Part shown: piece after piece, positions 1-5,871 of the stretch
Numbering within the stretch: the first letter of the stretch is position 1
How the letters are laid out: each line of letters begins with the position of its first letter
DNA from: Verrucomicrobiaceae bacterium
GTDB taxonomy: Bacteria > Verrucomicrobiota > Verrucomicrobiae > Verrucomicrobiales > Akkermansiaceae
Direction: 5' to 3'
NCBI GenBank assembly: GCA_003820635.1
Contig: RPOS01000173.1
Location: 1 to 5,878, forward strand
Length of the DNA stretch: 5,878 nt
The notes under the pieces: generated by a model
What the model saw: the letters and a program-made list of their open reading frames with translations, nothing else
What the model was told of the DNA's origin: nothing
Databases searched by the model: none
Made by a program: the position numbers and the translations under genes

Positions 1-1703
1 GGTTCCGGATCGTCGCCGAACGCCGCCGCGAGATTCGCCAGCGCGTGCTGGAACATGGCCGCGACGTAGAGGTTGAAGGCGCAGTGCTTGTGCGACTCAT
101 GCCGGTAGGCGTGGTGGTCGATCCACACAGTCGGCACGCCAATGTTTTCCACCGGCAGCAAGCCATCGTCACGGCGGAGCGCTGCCAGGTAGCCGGCAAA
201 GCGCTTCAGCCGCGGATACGGCTCTTCAAGCGCGGCACGGTCGCCGGTCTCGAGATAATGCTGCCAGCAATCGAAGTTGAACCCGACGCCGTGGTCGAGA
301 ATCGGCCCCCAGACCGTCGTCCCGATTTGCCGCTGCATCAGGCGGGCAAGCCGGTCATAGGCGGGCCAGCAATCCAGAAAATAGCCGTCCAGAGTGAGCC
401 CCTGGCTGAATGTCTTCAGAAACCGCGCCGGTAGTTTCGTATCGCCGAAGGCGGGCCGCACGGCCTGCACCTGATGCGAGCCGTCGCCGCTGTATTGCTG
501 CCGCTCGCGCCCCATCCCATCGACGGCGGTTTCCAGGCAGCTGTTGCGCAGGGTGTTCACGCTCGCGTCGAACAAGCTCTGCAACGCGGGTTCGGCGCAC
601 CGGATGTGCGGCGCGTTCGGCCACGGATACTCGCGACGGCGCACGCCGACGTCGCGGATCGTTACCGGACGCTTCGCATTGCGCACATGCAGCTGGATCC
701 ACATGACGGATTCGTAGTCAAAGCTCTCGAACTCGTTCGCGCCCTCCCGGCAGATGAACCGCGTCCAGTGGAAAATGTAGTTCTCCATCCACAGCGGGCC
801 GGTCGCGACATCATGCGACTCGCGCACCATCATCTCCACGATCGTGCCTTCTGCCGCATCGATGGTGAAGCGGGGAAACCCGACGACCTGCCCGGGCATG
901 CCGAAGGAGAAAAAGAATCCTTCATTCGCGGCCGGGACCGCGCCGTCAACGCCGGCATCGCGGGTGATGGAAAAACTCCCCGGCACGCGCGACTCGAACC
1001 AGTCGTTCGGATCCCGATGCCACGTCACGCGACCACAATCGGCCAGCGGCAAGGCAGCCACGATGGTCTCGTGCATGAGCGGGATCTCCCGGGCACGCAG
1101 CTCCGGCCGCTCCCCGCAGCCAAGCTGGCCAGCCGCCCCGACGAACTGCGTAGCATCGTCCGCACCCAGCACATATTCCGGACCGGGCTGAAACTCGGGC
1201 GTATCCCAGCCGAACGGATGCAGGCGCGCGTCGAACTCCTCCTGCAGCGCCCTCAAAAACCAACGCTTATACATCCCCGGCCGGTGCGCCCGGTCAATGC
1301 AGGTTTTCCAGGAGGCATCGGAAACGACGAGCTGTCCGTCAATCTCCAGGCGGAAAATGAATCCCGGCGCCCCCATCGCCCACGTGCCGTCGCCCTGCCC
1401 GAAATAGCACACCTCCACGCCGATGACGTTGGTCCCCGGCTGGAGCAGCGCGGTCAGGTCGCACGGATCAACCTCCGGCCAACGCGGATCGCATGGCGCG
1501 GGCCCCCACTGGACACGCTGACCATTCACCGTGAGCCGGTAGCGGCTGTCCGCCGTCAGCCACCCCCGCGCAACGCGCGGCGCGTGGGCCAGGTTCAGTT
1601 CACGCCGAAACAGGACAAACGTGTTCGGCAGGCAACGTTCGGAAGGGAGCCAAATCCATTTTGCGGGGGATAAGTCGAGGGGCGGTATAGTGTTGGTTTG
1701 CAC
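1..1703 (-). CDS. GH78-type alpha-L-rhamnosidase, 3' end outside the window
   Basis: The first 567 codons of a glycoside hydrolase that reads open to the left edge. Alpha-L-rhamnosidases of GH78 release terminal rhamnose by inversion, using an (alpha/alpha)6 barrel preceded by beta-sandwich domains. Residues 14-130 look like the family's N-terminal sandwich, opening with AKWIWLPSE. More beta-rich sequence follows to about 375, then the barrel begins. The signature DGMGRERQQYSGD has D395, E400 and D407, exactly the D-x4-E-x6-D spacing of the known GH78 motif DCPQRERLGWTGD (D567, E572, D579 in Bacillus RhaB); the CPQ and Trp positions differ. The late catalytic Glu of the family would lie beyond the edge. 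The start is GTG at 1703: an in-frame TAA lies at 1727-1725, and no other ATG, GTG or TTG precedes the conserved region. No clear Shine-Dalgarno sequence is visible, so expression probably depends on operon readthrough. No signal peptide is seen, suggesting a cytoplasmic enzyme. The family call is strong; rhamnose specificity is inferred. Confidence 0.85.
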   Translation of the reverse strand, partial: MQTNTIPPLDLSPAKWIWLPSERCLPNTFVLFRRELNLAHAPRVARGWLTADSRYRLTVNGQRVQWGPAPCDPRWPEVDPCDLTALLQPGTNVIGVEVCYFGQGDGTWAMGAPGFIFRLEIDGQLVVSDASWKTCIDRAHRPGMYKRWFLRALQEEFDARLHPFGWDTPEFQPGPEYVLGADDATQFVGAAGQLGCGERPELRAREIPLMHETIVAALPLADCGRVTWHRDPNDWFESRVPGSFSITRDAGVDGAVPAANEGFFFSFGMPGQVVGFPRFTIDAAEGTIVEMMVRESHDVATGPLWMENYIFHWTRFICREGANEFESFDYESVMWIQLHVRNAKRPVTIRDVGVRRREYPWPNAPHIRCAEPALQSLFDASVNTLRNSCLETAVDGMGRERQQYSGDGSHQVQAVRPAFGDTKLPARFLKTFSQGLTLDGYFLDCWPAYDRLARLMQRQIGTTVWGPILDHGVGFNFDCWQHYLETGDRAALEEPYPRLKRFAGYLAALRRDDGLLPVENIGVPTVWIDHHAYRHESHKHCAFNLYVAAMFQHALANLAAAFGDDPE

Positions 1704-1747
1704 GATCGTATCAGAACTGGGCGGTTATATTTTTCGGGAAGAAATCG

Positions 1748-3577
1748 TCAGTGTGACCTTGGCCAGACATTCGCCGGAAAATCTTTCTTCGTCAGCGAGA
1801 CGAACGGCCCGGCTTGCGCCAGCGCCCGCGGCTTGCCGAAATAGTCCTGATCCACGACGGCAGGGGAACCATCCGGCTTTTCAAAAGGCAGGCCGGTGAT
1901 GGCGCTCTTTCCGAGCCTATCGGAGTCAACACAAGCGGATGATTCGCTCTGCCAAGGGGAATCAGAATGGAAGAAAACCTGGCCCGCCACCGCTTCGACG
2001 AAAATCGAGGCGACAGGAAAATCCTCAATCCTGAGCGGCAGGCGATCATGAATCGAGGGAGCCGCTCCGCCCAAGTAGGCATTCCCCTCCATGCGCACCG
2101 GTTCGGTGGCGGAGTCGTAGGCAGAAAGCCCAAGCGGGTGGGCAAAGACATTGTTGAGGAACACATCATTCCCCAGGGAGATGTTTTTCCAGCCGGCAAC
2201 TGCCGTCGAGTGGGCGTGGTGGAACGGGGTCACCCGACCCAACTCCGACTGGGCATCCACGCGTCCGGCAAAAAAGTTGTGCACATAGGCCCCGCCCTCC
2301 GACCAGGAGGAGAGCGAAGCCGGGGAGAGGAGGAGGTTGTTGTCCACGAGGAACGGCCCGTGGTTCACCTCGATAAAAAGGTCATGCTCCGGCCCGTTGT
2401 CATGGAAAAGATTCCCTGAAACCCGCGTGCCCTGGGTCATCCAATCCAGCCACAACCCGCGGTAACACCGGAAGATGCGGTTGCCGGTGATTTGCGAATC
2501 GATCGGCGCGTGAAACTTGATGCCGGCCTGCTCGGCGCCGATGAAAAGCTGCCTGACATGGATGTCATGGATCGTGTTGCCCTCAATGAGACTGCGCACG
2601 GCACCGAGACTGCCGCAGATCCCCGCCATCTCGCAGTGCGAGACCACGTTGTTGCGGACCGTGTGGTTGCCGACGGCATCAAGGCTCCAGCCATGTTCCA
2701 GCGCGCGCCGGATGGTCCCATGGTAGGTGTCCTCACTTCCCGTGTATTCCACGATGGGCTTCTCCGGAAAATCGAGGGGGTCATGATATTTCCCCAGCGT
2801 GATGCCGGCGGCGATCGAATACCGGACGACGTTGCCATCGATGATCCAGCCCTTCGACCAGTTGGTGCCAAGCAACCCGATTTGCTCCGTGGTGGGAGGC
2901 GACCATGGAGTCGCGGCATGCTGCAGCACCAGGCCGCGCACGGTGATGAAATCGCAACCGGCCCGGGACGGGTAGAACACCGTGGGCCGGACGTTGATCT
3001 CCACGCACTCCCGATTCGGATCGACTCCGGGAAACTCCGCACGAACCGTCGTGAGCGATTCCCCCACCTCCGCAAACCAGAGAGGGTCGCCGCCATGACT
3101 GGATCCCGGTTTGTCCGCCGTTGACGCCTCCGTCAGCCAGTGGCCATTCAAATAAACCGCGCCCCGGTGGTGCATGCGGCCATTGGCAACGAACCAATGC
3201 CCCTGCAGGAGAGTGGCAAACGGGTTAAAGCCCCCAAAGAACGTGTTGGGAACTTCCACCTTCCAAACATCCCCCTTCTCACGCTCCCAGCCTTTGACAA
3301 TTTCCGAACCTCGAATCTCAGCCTTTCCCGGTTCGACCGCTTGGTAGGTGATTCGGCAGGATTCTGATGTTCCTCCACGGGGTGGGTCCACCCGTTCCCG
3401 GTAAATGCCCGGGTGAATGAGAATCGTATCTCCCGGCATCGCACGACGCGCCGCCTCGGAAATCGACCTCAATGGGCACTCAATGCTTCCGATATTTTCA
3501 TCCAGACCGGATGGAGAAACGTGCAGGGTTTGGGCGCGGGAGATGGCGGGTTGGGATGCTATACGGATGGGTTTCAT
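1748..3577 (-). CDS. GH120 family beta-xylosidase-type beta-helix glycosidase
   Basis: A 609-residue protein, close to the length of the GH120 beta-xylosidase XylC of Thermoanaerobacterium (about 640). GH120 enzymes remove xylose from xylo-oligosaccharides with retention. They fold as a right-handed parallel beta-helix with an inserted sandwich. From memory of XylC, matching blocks include GDTILIHPGIYRERV (49-63), a FFGGFNPF segment (113-120), VEINVRP (192-198), HAATPWSPPT (220-229), NWSKGWIID (239-247), AGIKFHA (351-357), GLWLDW (374-379), QGTRVSGNLF (382-391) and HGPFLVDNN (406-414). The XylC nucleophile Asp382 and acid/base Glu405 would be D378 in LWLDW and E403 in FIEVNHG. The two are 25 residues apart here and 23 in XylC, because of a two-residue insertion in the loop. 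The start is the ATG at 3577, which overlaps the upstream stop. A longer in-frame start at 3907 would only add about 110 Arg-rich residues read across the upstream gene. No signal peptide is visible, as in intracellular XylC. Some GH120 members also cleave arabinosides, so the sugar is not certain. Confidence 0.88.
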   Translation of the reverse strand: MKPIRIASQPAISRAQTLHVSPSGLDENIGSIECPLRSISEAARRAMPGDTILIHPGIYRERVDPPRGGTSESCRITYQAVEPGKAEIRGSEIVKGWEREKGDVWKVEVPNTFFGGFNPFATLLQGHWFVANGRMHHRGAVYLNGHWLTEASTADKPGSSHGGDPLWFAEVGESLTTVRAEFPGVDPNRECVEINVRPTVFYPSRAGCDFITVRGLVLQHAATPWSPPTTEQIGLLGTNWSKGWIIDGNVVRYSIAAGITLGKYHDPLDFPEKPIVEYTGSEDTYHGTIRRALEHGWSLDAVGNHTVRNNVVSHCEMAGICGSLGAVRSLIEGNTIHDIHVRQLFIGAEQAGIKFHAPIDSQITGNRIFRCYRGLWLDWMTQGTRVSGNLFHDNGPEHDLFIEVNHGPFLVDNNLLLSPASLSSWSEGGAYVHNFFAGRVDAQSELGRVTPFHHAHSTAVAGWKNISLGNDVFLNNVFAHPLGLSAYDSATEPVRMEGNAYLGGAAPSIHDRLPLRIEDFPVASIFVEAVAGQVFFHSDSPWQSESSACVDSDRLGKSAITGLPFEKPDGSPAVVDQDYFGKPRALAQAGPFVSLTKKDFPANVWPRSH

Positions 3578-3579
3578 CA
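3575..3579 (-). promoter_or_regulatory. TGATG stop/start overlap between genes one and two
   Basis: On the minus strand the TGA ending the GH106-related gene (3579-3577) shares its last base with the ATG of the GH120 gene (3577-3575). No GGAG-like ribosome-binding sequence lies just upstream; the sequence there reads CTTGCCTCC. The second gene therefore probably depends on ribosomes terminating on the first, that is, termination-reinitiation coupling. This ties the two enzymes to one transcript and a near-fixed ratio. The overlap is seen directly; the coupling mechanism is inferred. Confidence 0.75.
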
Positions 3580-5421
3580 GGAGGCAAGTAGCAGGTTGGG
3601 GCCAATGTGCAGCGGCTTGAAATTCCATCCCTCGACCCGTGTGTCCTCTGGGGCATCCGGGTGGTCGGCGAAGTTTTTTTTGTAGGCAAATTGGGCCGGG
3701 GAAACCACATGGGGATCTCCCGCACAGTGCCGGTGCGGACCGTAACGGTTGAAGGTGCTGGGCACGAGGCTGACTTCGATACGATGGCGCCCGGCTCCAA
3801 GCGCGCAGGCAACGCTCCAATCCGGCCCCCAGCACCAGCCAAGATCCACCCCGTCCACCTCGACGCGCGCGCAATCGGCAAAAACACCGGTGAGTTGCAA
3901 CCGACATGCAGGCAGGGACTCGAAATGACCCCGCACCGTGTGGGGTTCCGAACGGAAGGGATAATCGTCCGCATCAAGCCTGACCGTGCCGTCCGGCCCT
4001 GGGCGTTGAAAGCCGGGTGGCAGGTCCTCCCAGGCGACCGGAACGGAGAAGTTGTGCGGAGGCGGGAGATCGGCGAGGGATGCCGTTTCCGGAACTTGGT
4101 CCGTGTGCTGGATGACCCTGCTGTAGGAGCAATTCCCGATGCGAAGGACGCCCTCTTCCCAGACCCCGCATTCTTCGACCGTGCGCTCGTCGCAAACATG
4201 GTAGGCGGCACCGCTGCGATGGACTTGATCCAGGAGGTCAAGAAACCGCCGGTTGATCCGTCCTGCCGGTGTGTCGGCATAGGTCGAGGCGTTGTGGATG
4301 TTCATCTCCAGCAACTCGCGGGGTTCGAACTCCGCCATGATCCCTCGATAGGGCGCGATGACCAGCGTGTCTGCCGGTGGCGGCGCGGGCAGCCGGCGGA
4401 TCCGATCAAAGATCAGCGGCGTCACCTCCCGCCAGTTGAGATGCCCGTGCGAAGCCGGCCAGTCCTGAATGGCGTGGGGCGTGAGGCTGTATTGCCAGAG
4501 GTGGACGACAAAATGCGTCAGCCCGTGTCCCGCGAGCCAGGAGAGGTAGCGCTCGAAGTCCTCAGGGGTCGCCCCCCATCCGGCCCCGCCGAAACATTCC
4601 ACCATGCATTCCCCGTTTCCAAATTGCTGCGCAACGGAGGCCACCTGACGCGGAAAATAATGGCCCGAAGGGAAGCGCTCCAGGGCATCAATCCCCGGGA
4701 GCCCGAGATGCCGGAACACCTCGTGGCATGATCCGACCATCGGCACCTGAAACAAAGGATGCTCCTCGCCCTTCATATGGGCGGTGAAGCGTTTGCCATG
4801 CTTCCGGCACCACTCGTTGATCGGCTGAATGAAAGACTCGCAGAAGCGGTCCGTAAGCGACTCCCAGTAGCGCACCCGGTCGCCCGTGTCGAACCACGAC
4901 TCCGTCATGCCCGTCGTCCATGGAACCGCGCCTTCGGGAGAGAGGCTGTCATACGCGTGGCCCAGGCCAAACTCGGGTTCGTCGCTGAAAAAGGTGGTGA
5001 CATGATCCCAAGCCTCGGGGAACAAGCCCAACCGGTAGCGATCGTAGGTCATCTCCAGGAAATGGCGTGCCAAATCCGGATTCAGGTAATCCACCCCGTC
5101 GCCGTATCGGATGGTGCCATCGGCCTCCCTCCACTGCTGGCGGCAATCGGGATGGCGCTTGAGGAGTTCGCCGCCCGCCGTGCCGCTCGGCCAGCCGTTC
5201 TCGTCGTAGATCCAGAACTCCATTCCGAGGGACTTCGCGTGGAGGATCACCTTCGATAAAATCGTCAGGTAATCCGTGCTCAGGTAGGGCGGTCGGTTGG
5301 GATAAAACCGGGGATGAAAAACGGTGCCGTCATAGCCCAAGGCGCGCATCTCATCGAGTTGGCGGCACAACTCCCGCTCCTCAAGTGCAGCGTTGATGGC
5401 CCAAAGCGAGAGGAACTTCAT
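3577..5421 (-). CDS. GH106-related glycoside hydrolase, short form (alpha-L-rhamnosidase-like)
   Basis: A 614-residue protein resembling the GH106 alpha-L-rhamnosidase superfamily. GH106 enzymes are usually around 800-1,100 residues, so this is a compact version. Residues 1-345 look like the barrel: an opening W-x-N helix with RQLDEMRALGYDG (20-32), HPR near 36-38, LGMEFWIYDENGWPSGTAGG (65-84), FFSDEPEFG (144-152) and ECFGGAGWGATPED (275-288). E148 and E275 are the best catalytic candidates; their spacing resembles the acid/base pair I recall for the Bacteroides enzyme BT0986, but this assignment is inferred. Residues 490-590 look like a beta-sandwich, with VEVDGVDLGWCWGPDW (520-535) and NRYGPHRH (558-565), typical of GH2-like sugar-binding jelly rolls. 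No signal peptide is visible, since the conserved barrel begins within the first ten residues. The start is the ATG at 5421, five bases after GGGAG. It is the first gene of the set and overlaps the GH120 gene by one base. Rhamnosidase activity is not proven; related uncharacterised clades may act on other sugars. Confidence 0.7.
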   Translation of the reverse strand: MKFLSLWAINAALEERELCRQLDEMRALGYDGTVFHPRFYPNRPPYLSTDYLTILSKVILHAKSLGMEFWIYDENGWPSGTAGGELLKRHPDCRQQWREADGTIRYGDGVDYLNPDLARHFLEMTYDRYRLGLFPEAWDHVTTFFSDEPEFGLGHAYDSLSPEGAVPWTTGMTESWFDTGDRVRYWESLTDRFCESFIQPINEWCRKHGKRFTAHMKGEEHPLFQVPMVGSCHEVFRHLGLPGIDALERFPSGHYFPRQVASVAQQFGNGECMVECFGGAGWGATPEDFERYLSWLAGHGLTHFVVHLWQYSLTPHAIQDWPASHGHLNWREVTPLIFDRIRRLPAPPPADTLVIAPYRGIMAEFEPRELLEMNIHNASTYADTPAGRINRRFLDLLDQVHRSGAAYHVCDERTVEECGVWEEGVLRIGNCSYSRVIQHTDQVPETASLADLPPPHNFSVPVAWEDLPPGFQRPGPDGTVRLDADDYPFRSEPHTVRGHFESLPACRLQLTGVFADCARVEVDGVDLGWCWGPDWSVACALGAGRHRIEVSLVPSTFNRYGPHRHCAGDPHVVSPAQFAYKKNFADHPDAPEDTRVEGWNFKPLHIGPNLLLAS

Positions 5422-5492
5422 GAATGCTCCCGTGTTGTTTCCCCGAGGGGCGGAAAGCCCAACGGCGGAGAGGTGTGTTTGTAATCAGTCAT
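5418..5492 (-). CDS. Candidate 24-residue leader peptide overlapping the first glycosidase gene
   Basis: An ATG at 5492 opens 24 codons (beginning MTDYKHTSPP) that end at TGA 5420-5418. The stop overlaps the ATG of the GH106-related gene as ATGA. Its own start overlaps, again as ATGA, the stop of the protein-like frame upstream. The predicted peptide is Pro/Thr-rich with no recognisable motif, and no strong Shine-Dalgarno sequence precedes its ATG. It could be a coupled leader peptide, but a 24-codon ORF can easily arise by chance, and the downstream gene has its own GGGAG. I would treat it as a candidate only. Confidence 0.22.
   Translation of the reverse strand: MTDYKHTSPPLGFPPLGETTREHS
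5427..5431 (-). promoter_or_regulatory. Shine-Dalgarno site of the GH106-related gene
   Basis: The minus strand reads GGGAG, five bases (CATTC) and then the ATG at 5421. This spacing suits a ribosome-binding site and supports the chosen start. It is the only clear Shine-Dalgarno sequence in front of the three genes, which fits entry of ribosomes at the head of the operon. Confidence 0.6.
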
Positions 5493-5634
5493 CTCAGTGC
5501 ATCCTTTCCGGGGTTCTCAAATAGTTTGTGGATTTGCTTCAGCATCCCCGCATCGAAGGGGACAGCATCCTCATTGGAGGCAAACAGGCAAACATTTCTT
5601 GTGAATGGAACGGTGGCGATGGTCTAATTACCAT
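5489..5634 (-). pseudogene. Possible small gene broken by an 8-bp tandem duplication
   Basis: A protein-like frame (ending LFENPGKDALR) stays open from 5623 to the TGA at 5491-5489. It has no ATG, GTG or TTG before 5545. An ATG at 5634 starts a different frame that stops at 5541-5539. Deleting one copy of the 8-bp tandem repeat at 5579-5594 joins the two into a single 45-codon ORF from 5634, or 32 codons from the in-frame ATG at 5595. The joined C-terminal part includes NEDAVPFDAGMLKQIHKLFE. The stop overlaps the next short ORF by ATGA. I do not recognise the product. If the promoter proposed at 5633-5660 is right, transcription starts near 5626, so only the 5595 start would be transcribed. 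Chance joining of short frames is a real alternative. Confidence 0.22.
5579..5594. repeat. Perfect 8-bp tandem duplication in the leader
   Basis: The plus strand reads GGCAAACAGGCAAACA, two exact copies of GGCAAACA (TGTTTGCC on the minus strand). It lies about 160-175 bases upstream of the first glycosidase start, inside the transcribed leader if the proposed promoter is right. The unit is not a multiple of three, so gain or loss of one copy shifts any reading frame through it. It could equally be a pair of protein-binding half-sites. Confidence 0.85.
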
Positions 5635-5663
5635 TTTATTTTAAAATATATGTAGTGTAATTA
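5625..5663. repeat. Nested inverted repeats in the AT-rich promoter region
   Basis: TAATTAC (5625-5631) and GTAATTA (5657-5663) form a perfect 7-bp inverted repeat, symmetric about position 5644. Inside lies a perfect 12-bp palindrome, TATTTTAAAATA (5637-5648), centred within two bases of the same point. The palindrome overlaps the candidate -10 boxes. The arrangement could be a repressor operator or a DNA-bending element. Low-complexity AT DNA also makes such symmetry by chance. Confidence 0.5.
5633..5660 (-). promoter_or_regulatory. Candidate sigma-70-like promoter for the operon
   Basis: This is the most AT-rich stretch of the window. On the minus strand, TAAAAT (5638-5633) is a fair -10 hexamer. 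TTACAC (5660-5655) lies 16 bases upstream as a poor -35. A second TAAAAT lies at 5643-5638. Transcription would begin near 5626 and leave a leader of about 205 bases before the GH106-related ATG. The weak -35 would fit a promoter that needs an activator. The assignment rests on base composition and hexamer similarity only. Confidence 0.3.
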
Positions 5664-5690
5664 ATGTATTCAGGAATGAAAACCTCCTCA

Positions 5691-5708
5691 CAGGATTCAT
5701 GAATCCTG
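5691..5708. promoter_or_regulatory. Perfect 18-bp palindrome, candidate operator
   Basis: CAGGATTCATGAATCCTG equals its own reverse complement over all 18 bases, and the next pair (5690/5709) does not match. Its centre is about 73 bases upstream of the proposed transcription start and 278 bases upstream of the first ATG. An uninterrupted dyad of this length suits a dimeric regulator, and the position suits an activator site. It lacks the central CG usual in LacI-family operators. With no loop it is unlikely to be a transcription terminator. The regulator is unknown and not in the window. Confidence 0.55.
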
Positions 5709-5773
5709 CGTGTATGACTTCCTTTTTCCATTTCATGACGCTAGAGAATCGGGTCGTGTTGCATCAAGTCAAA

Positions 5774-5829
5774 ATGACACCGGAGGACAAAAAATAGTTT
5801 CTTACGTTGACTCATAACTGATGACACCG
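5774..5829. repeat. Pair of ATGACACCG direct repeats in upstream DNA
   Basis: ATGACACCG occurs at 5774-5782 and again at 5821-5829, each followed by a similar purine run (GAGGA and AGGAGG). The core TGAC also occurs on the plus strand at 5715, 5736 and 5808, and GTCA at 5768. The repeats may be binding half-sites for a regulator or leftovers of a small duplication. No gene is supported in this stretch. Confidence 0.35.
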
Positions 5830-5831
5830 AG

Positions 5832-5871
5832 GAGGGCGCAAAAACGGCCCTCTGGAAGGAGCCCGTAGGGC
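5832..5871. repeat. GC-rich alternative hairpins at the right edge
   Basis: GAGGGC (5832-5837) pairs with GCCCTC (5847-5852) across a 9-base A-rich loop. GCCC (5861-5864) pairs with GGGC (5868-5871) across GTA. A third, competing pairing is GCCCT (5847-5851) with AGGGC (5867-5871). The composition changes sharply here from the AT-rich DNA next to it. No T-run follows on either strand, so an intrinsic terminator is not supported. It may be the edge of a dispersed intergenic repeat that continues past the window. Confidence 0.35.

Noticed and set aside
474..1673. A 399-codon plus-strand open frame
   Set aside because: It lies wholly opposite the GH78-type gene, whose minus-strand frame carries clear family motifs. 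The plus-strand translation is rich in Arg, Pro, His and Ala without recognisable domains.
1704..1747. Promoter or terminator between the GH120 and GH78-type genes
   Set aside because: The 44-base gap has no convincing stem with a T-run and no paired -35/-10 hexamers; it looks like a simple intra-operon spacer.
2492..3124. A 210-codon plus-strand open frame, with shorter neighbours at 1967-2419
   Set aside because: Both are antisense to the well-supported GH120 gene and match nothing I recognise.
3578..3907. In-frame N-terminal extension of the GH120 gene to an ATG at 3907
   Set aside because: It would overlap the GH106-related gene by about 330 bases and add Arg/Cys-rich sequence. GH120 homology begins near residue 18 of the shorter start, which also forms a TGATG junction.
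3607..4731. A 374-codon plus-strand open frame
   Set aside because: It is antisense to the GH106-related gene, which has strong motifs in its own frame. The antisense product has no recognisable fold, and GC-rich codon use easily leaves the opposite strand open.
5424..5627. A 67-codon plus-strand ORF in the leader
   Set aside because: It is opposite the leader of the operon, with no recognisable motif and no Shine-Dalgarno sequence. The minus-strand frames in the same place look more protein-like.
5699..5797. A 32-codon plus-strand ORF beginning MNPACMTSFF
   Set aside because: Its start lies in the centre of the 18-bp palindrome and has only a weak, very close AGGA upstream. There is no family match, and the length is within chance expectation.
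5832..5852. Hairpin as an intrinsic terminator
   Set aside because: The stem is only six base pairs and no T-run follows on either strand.
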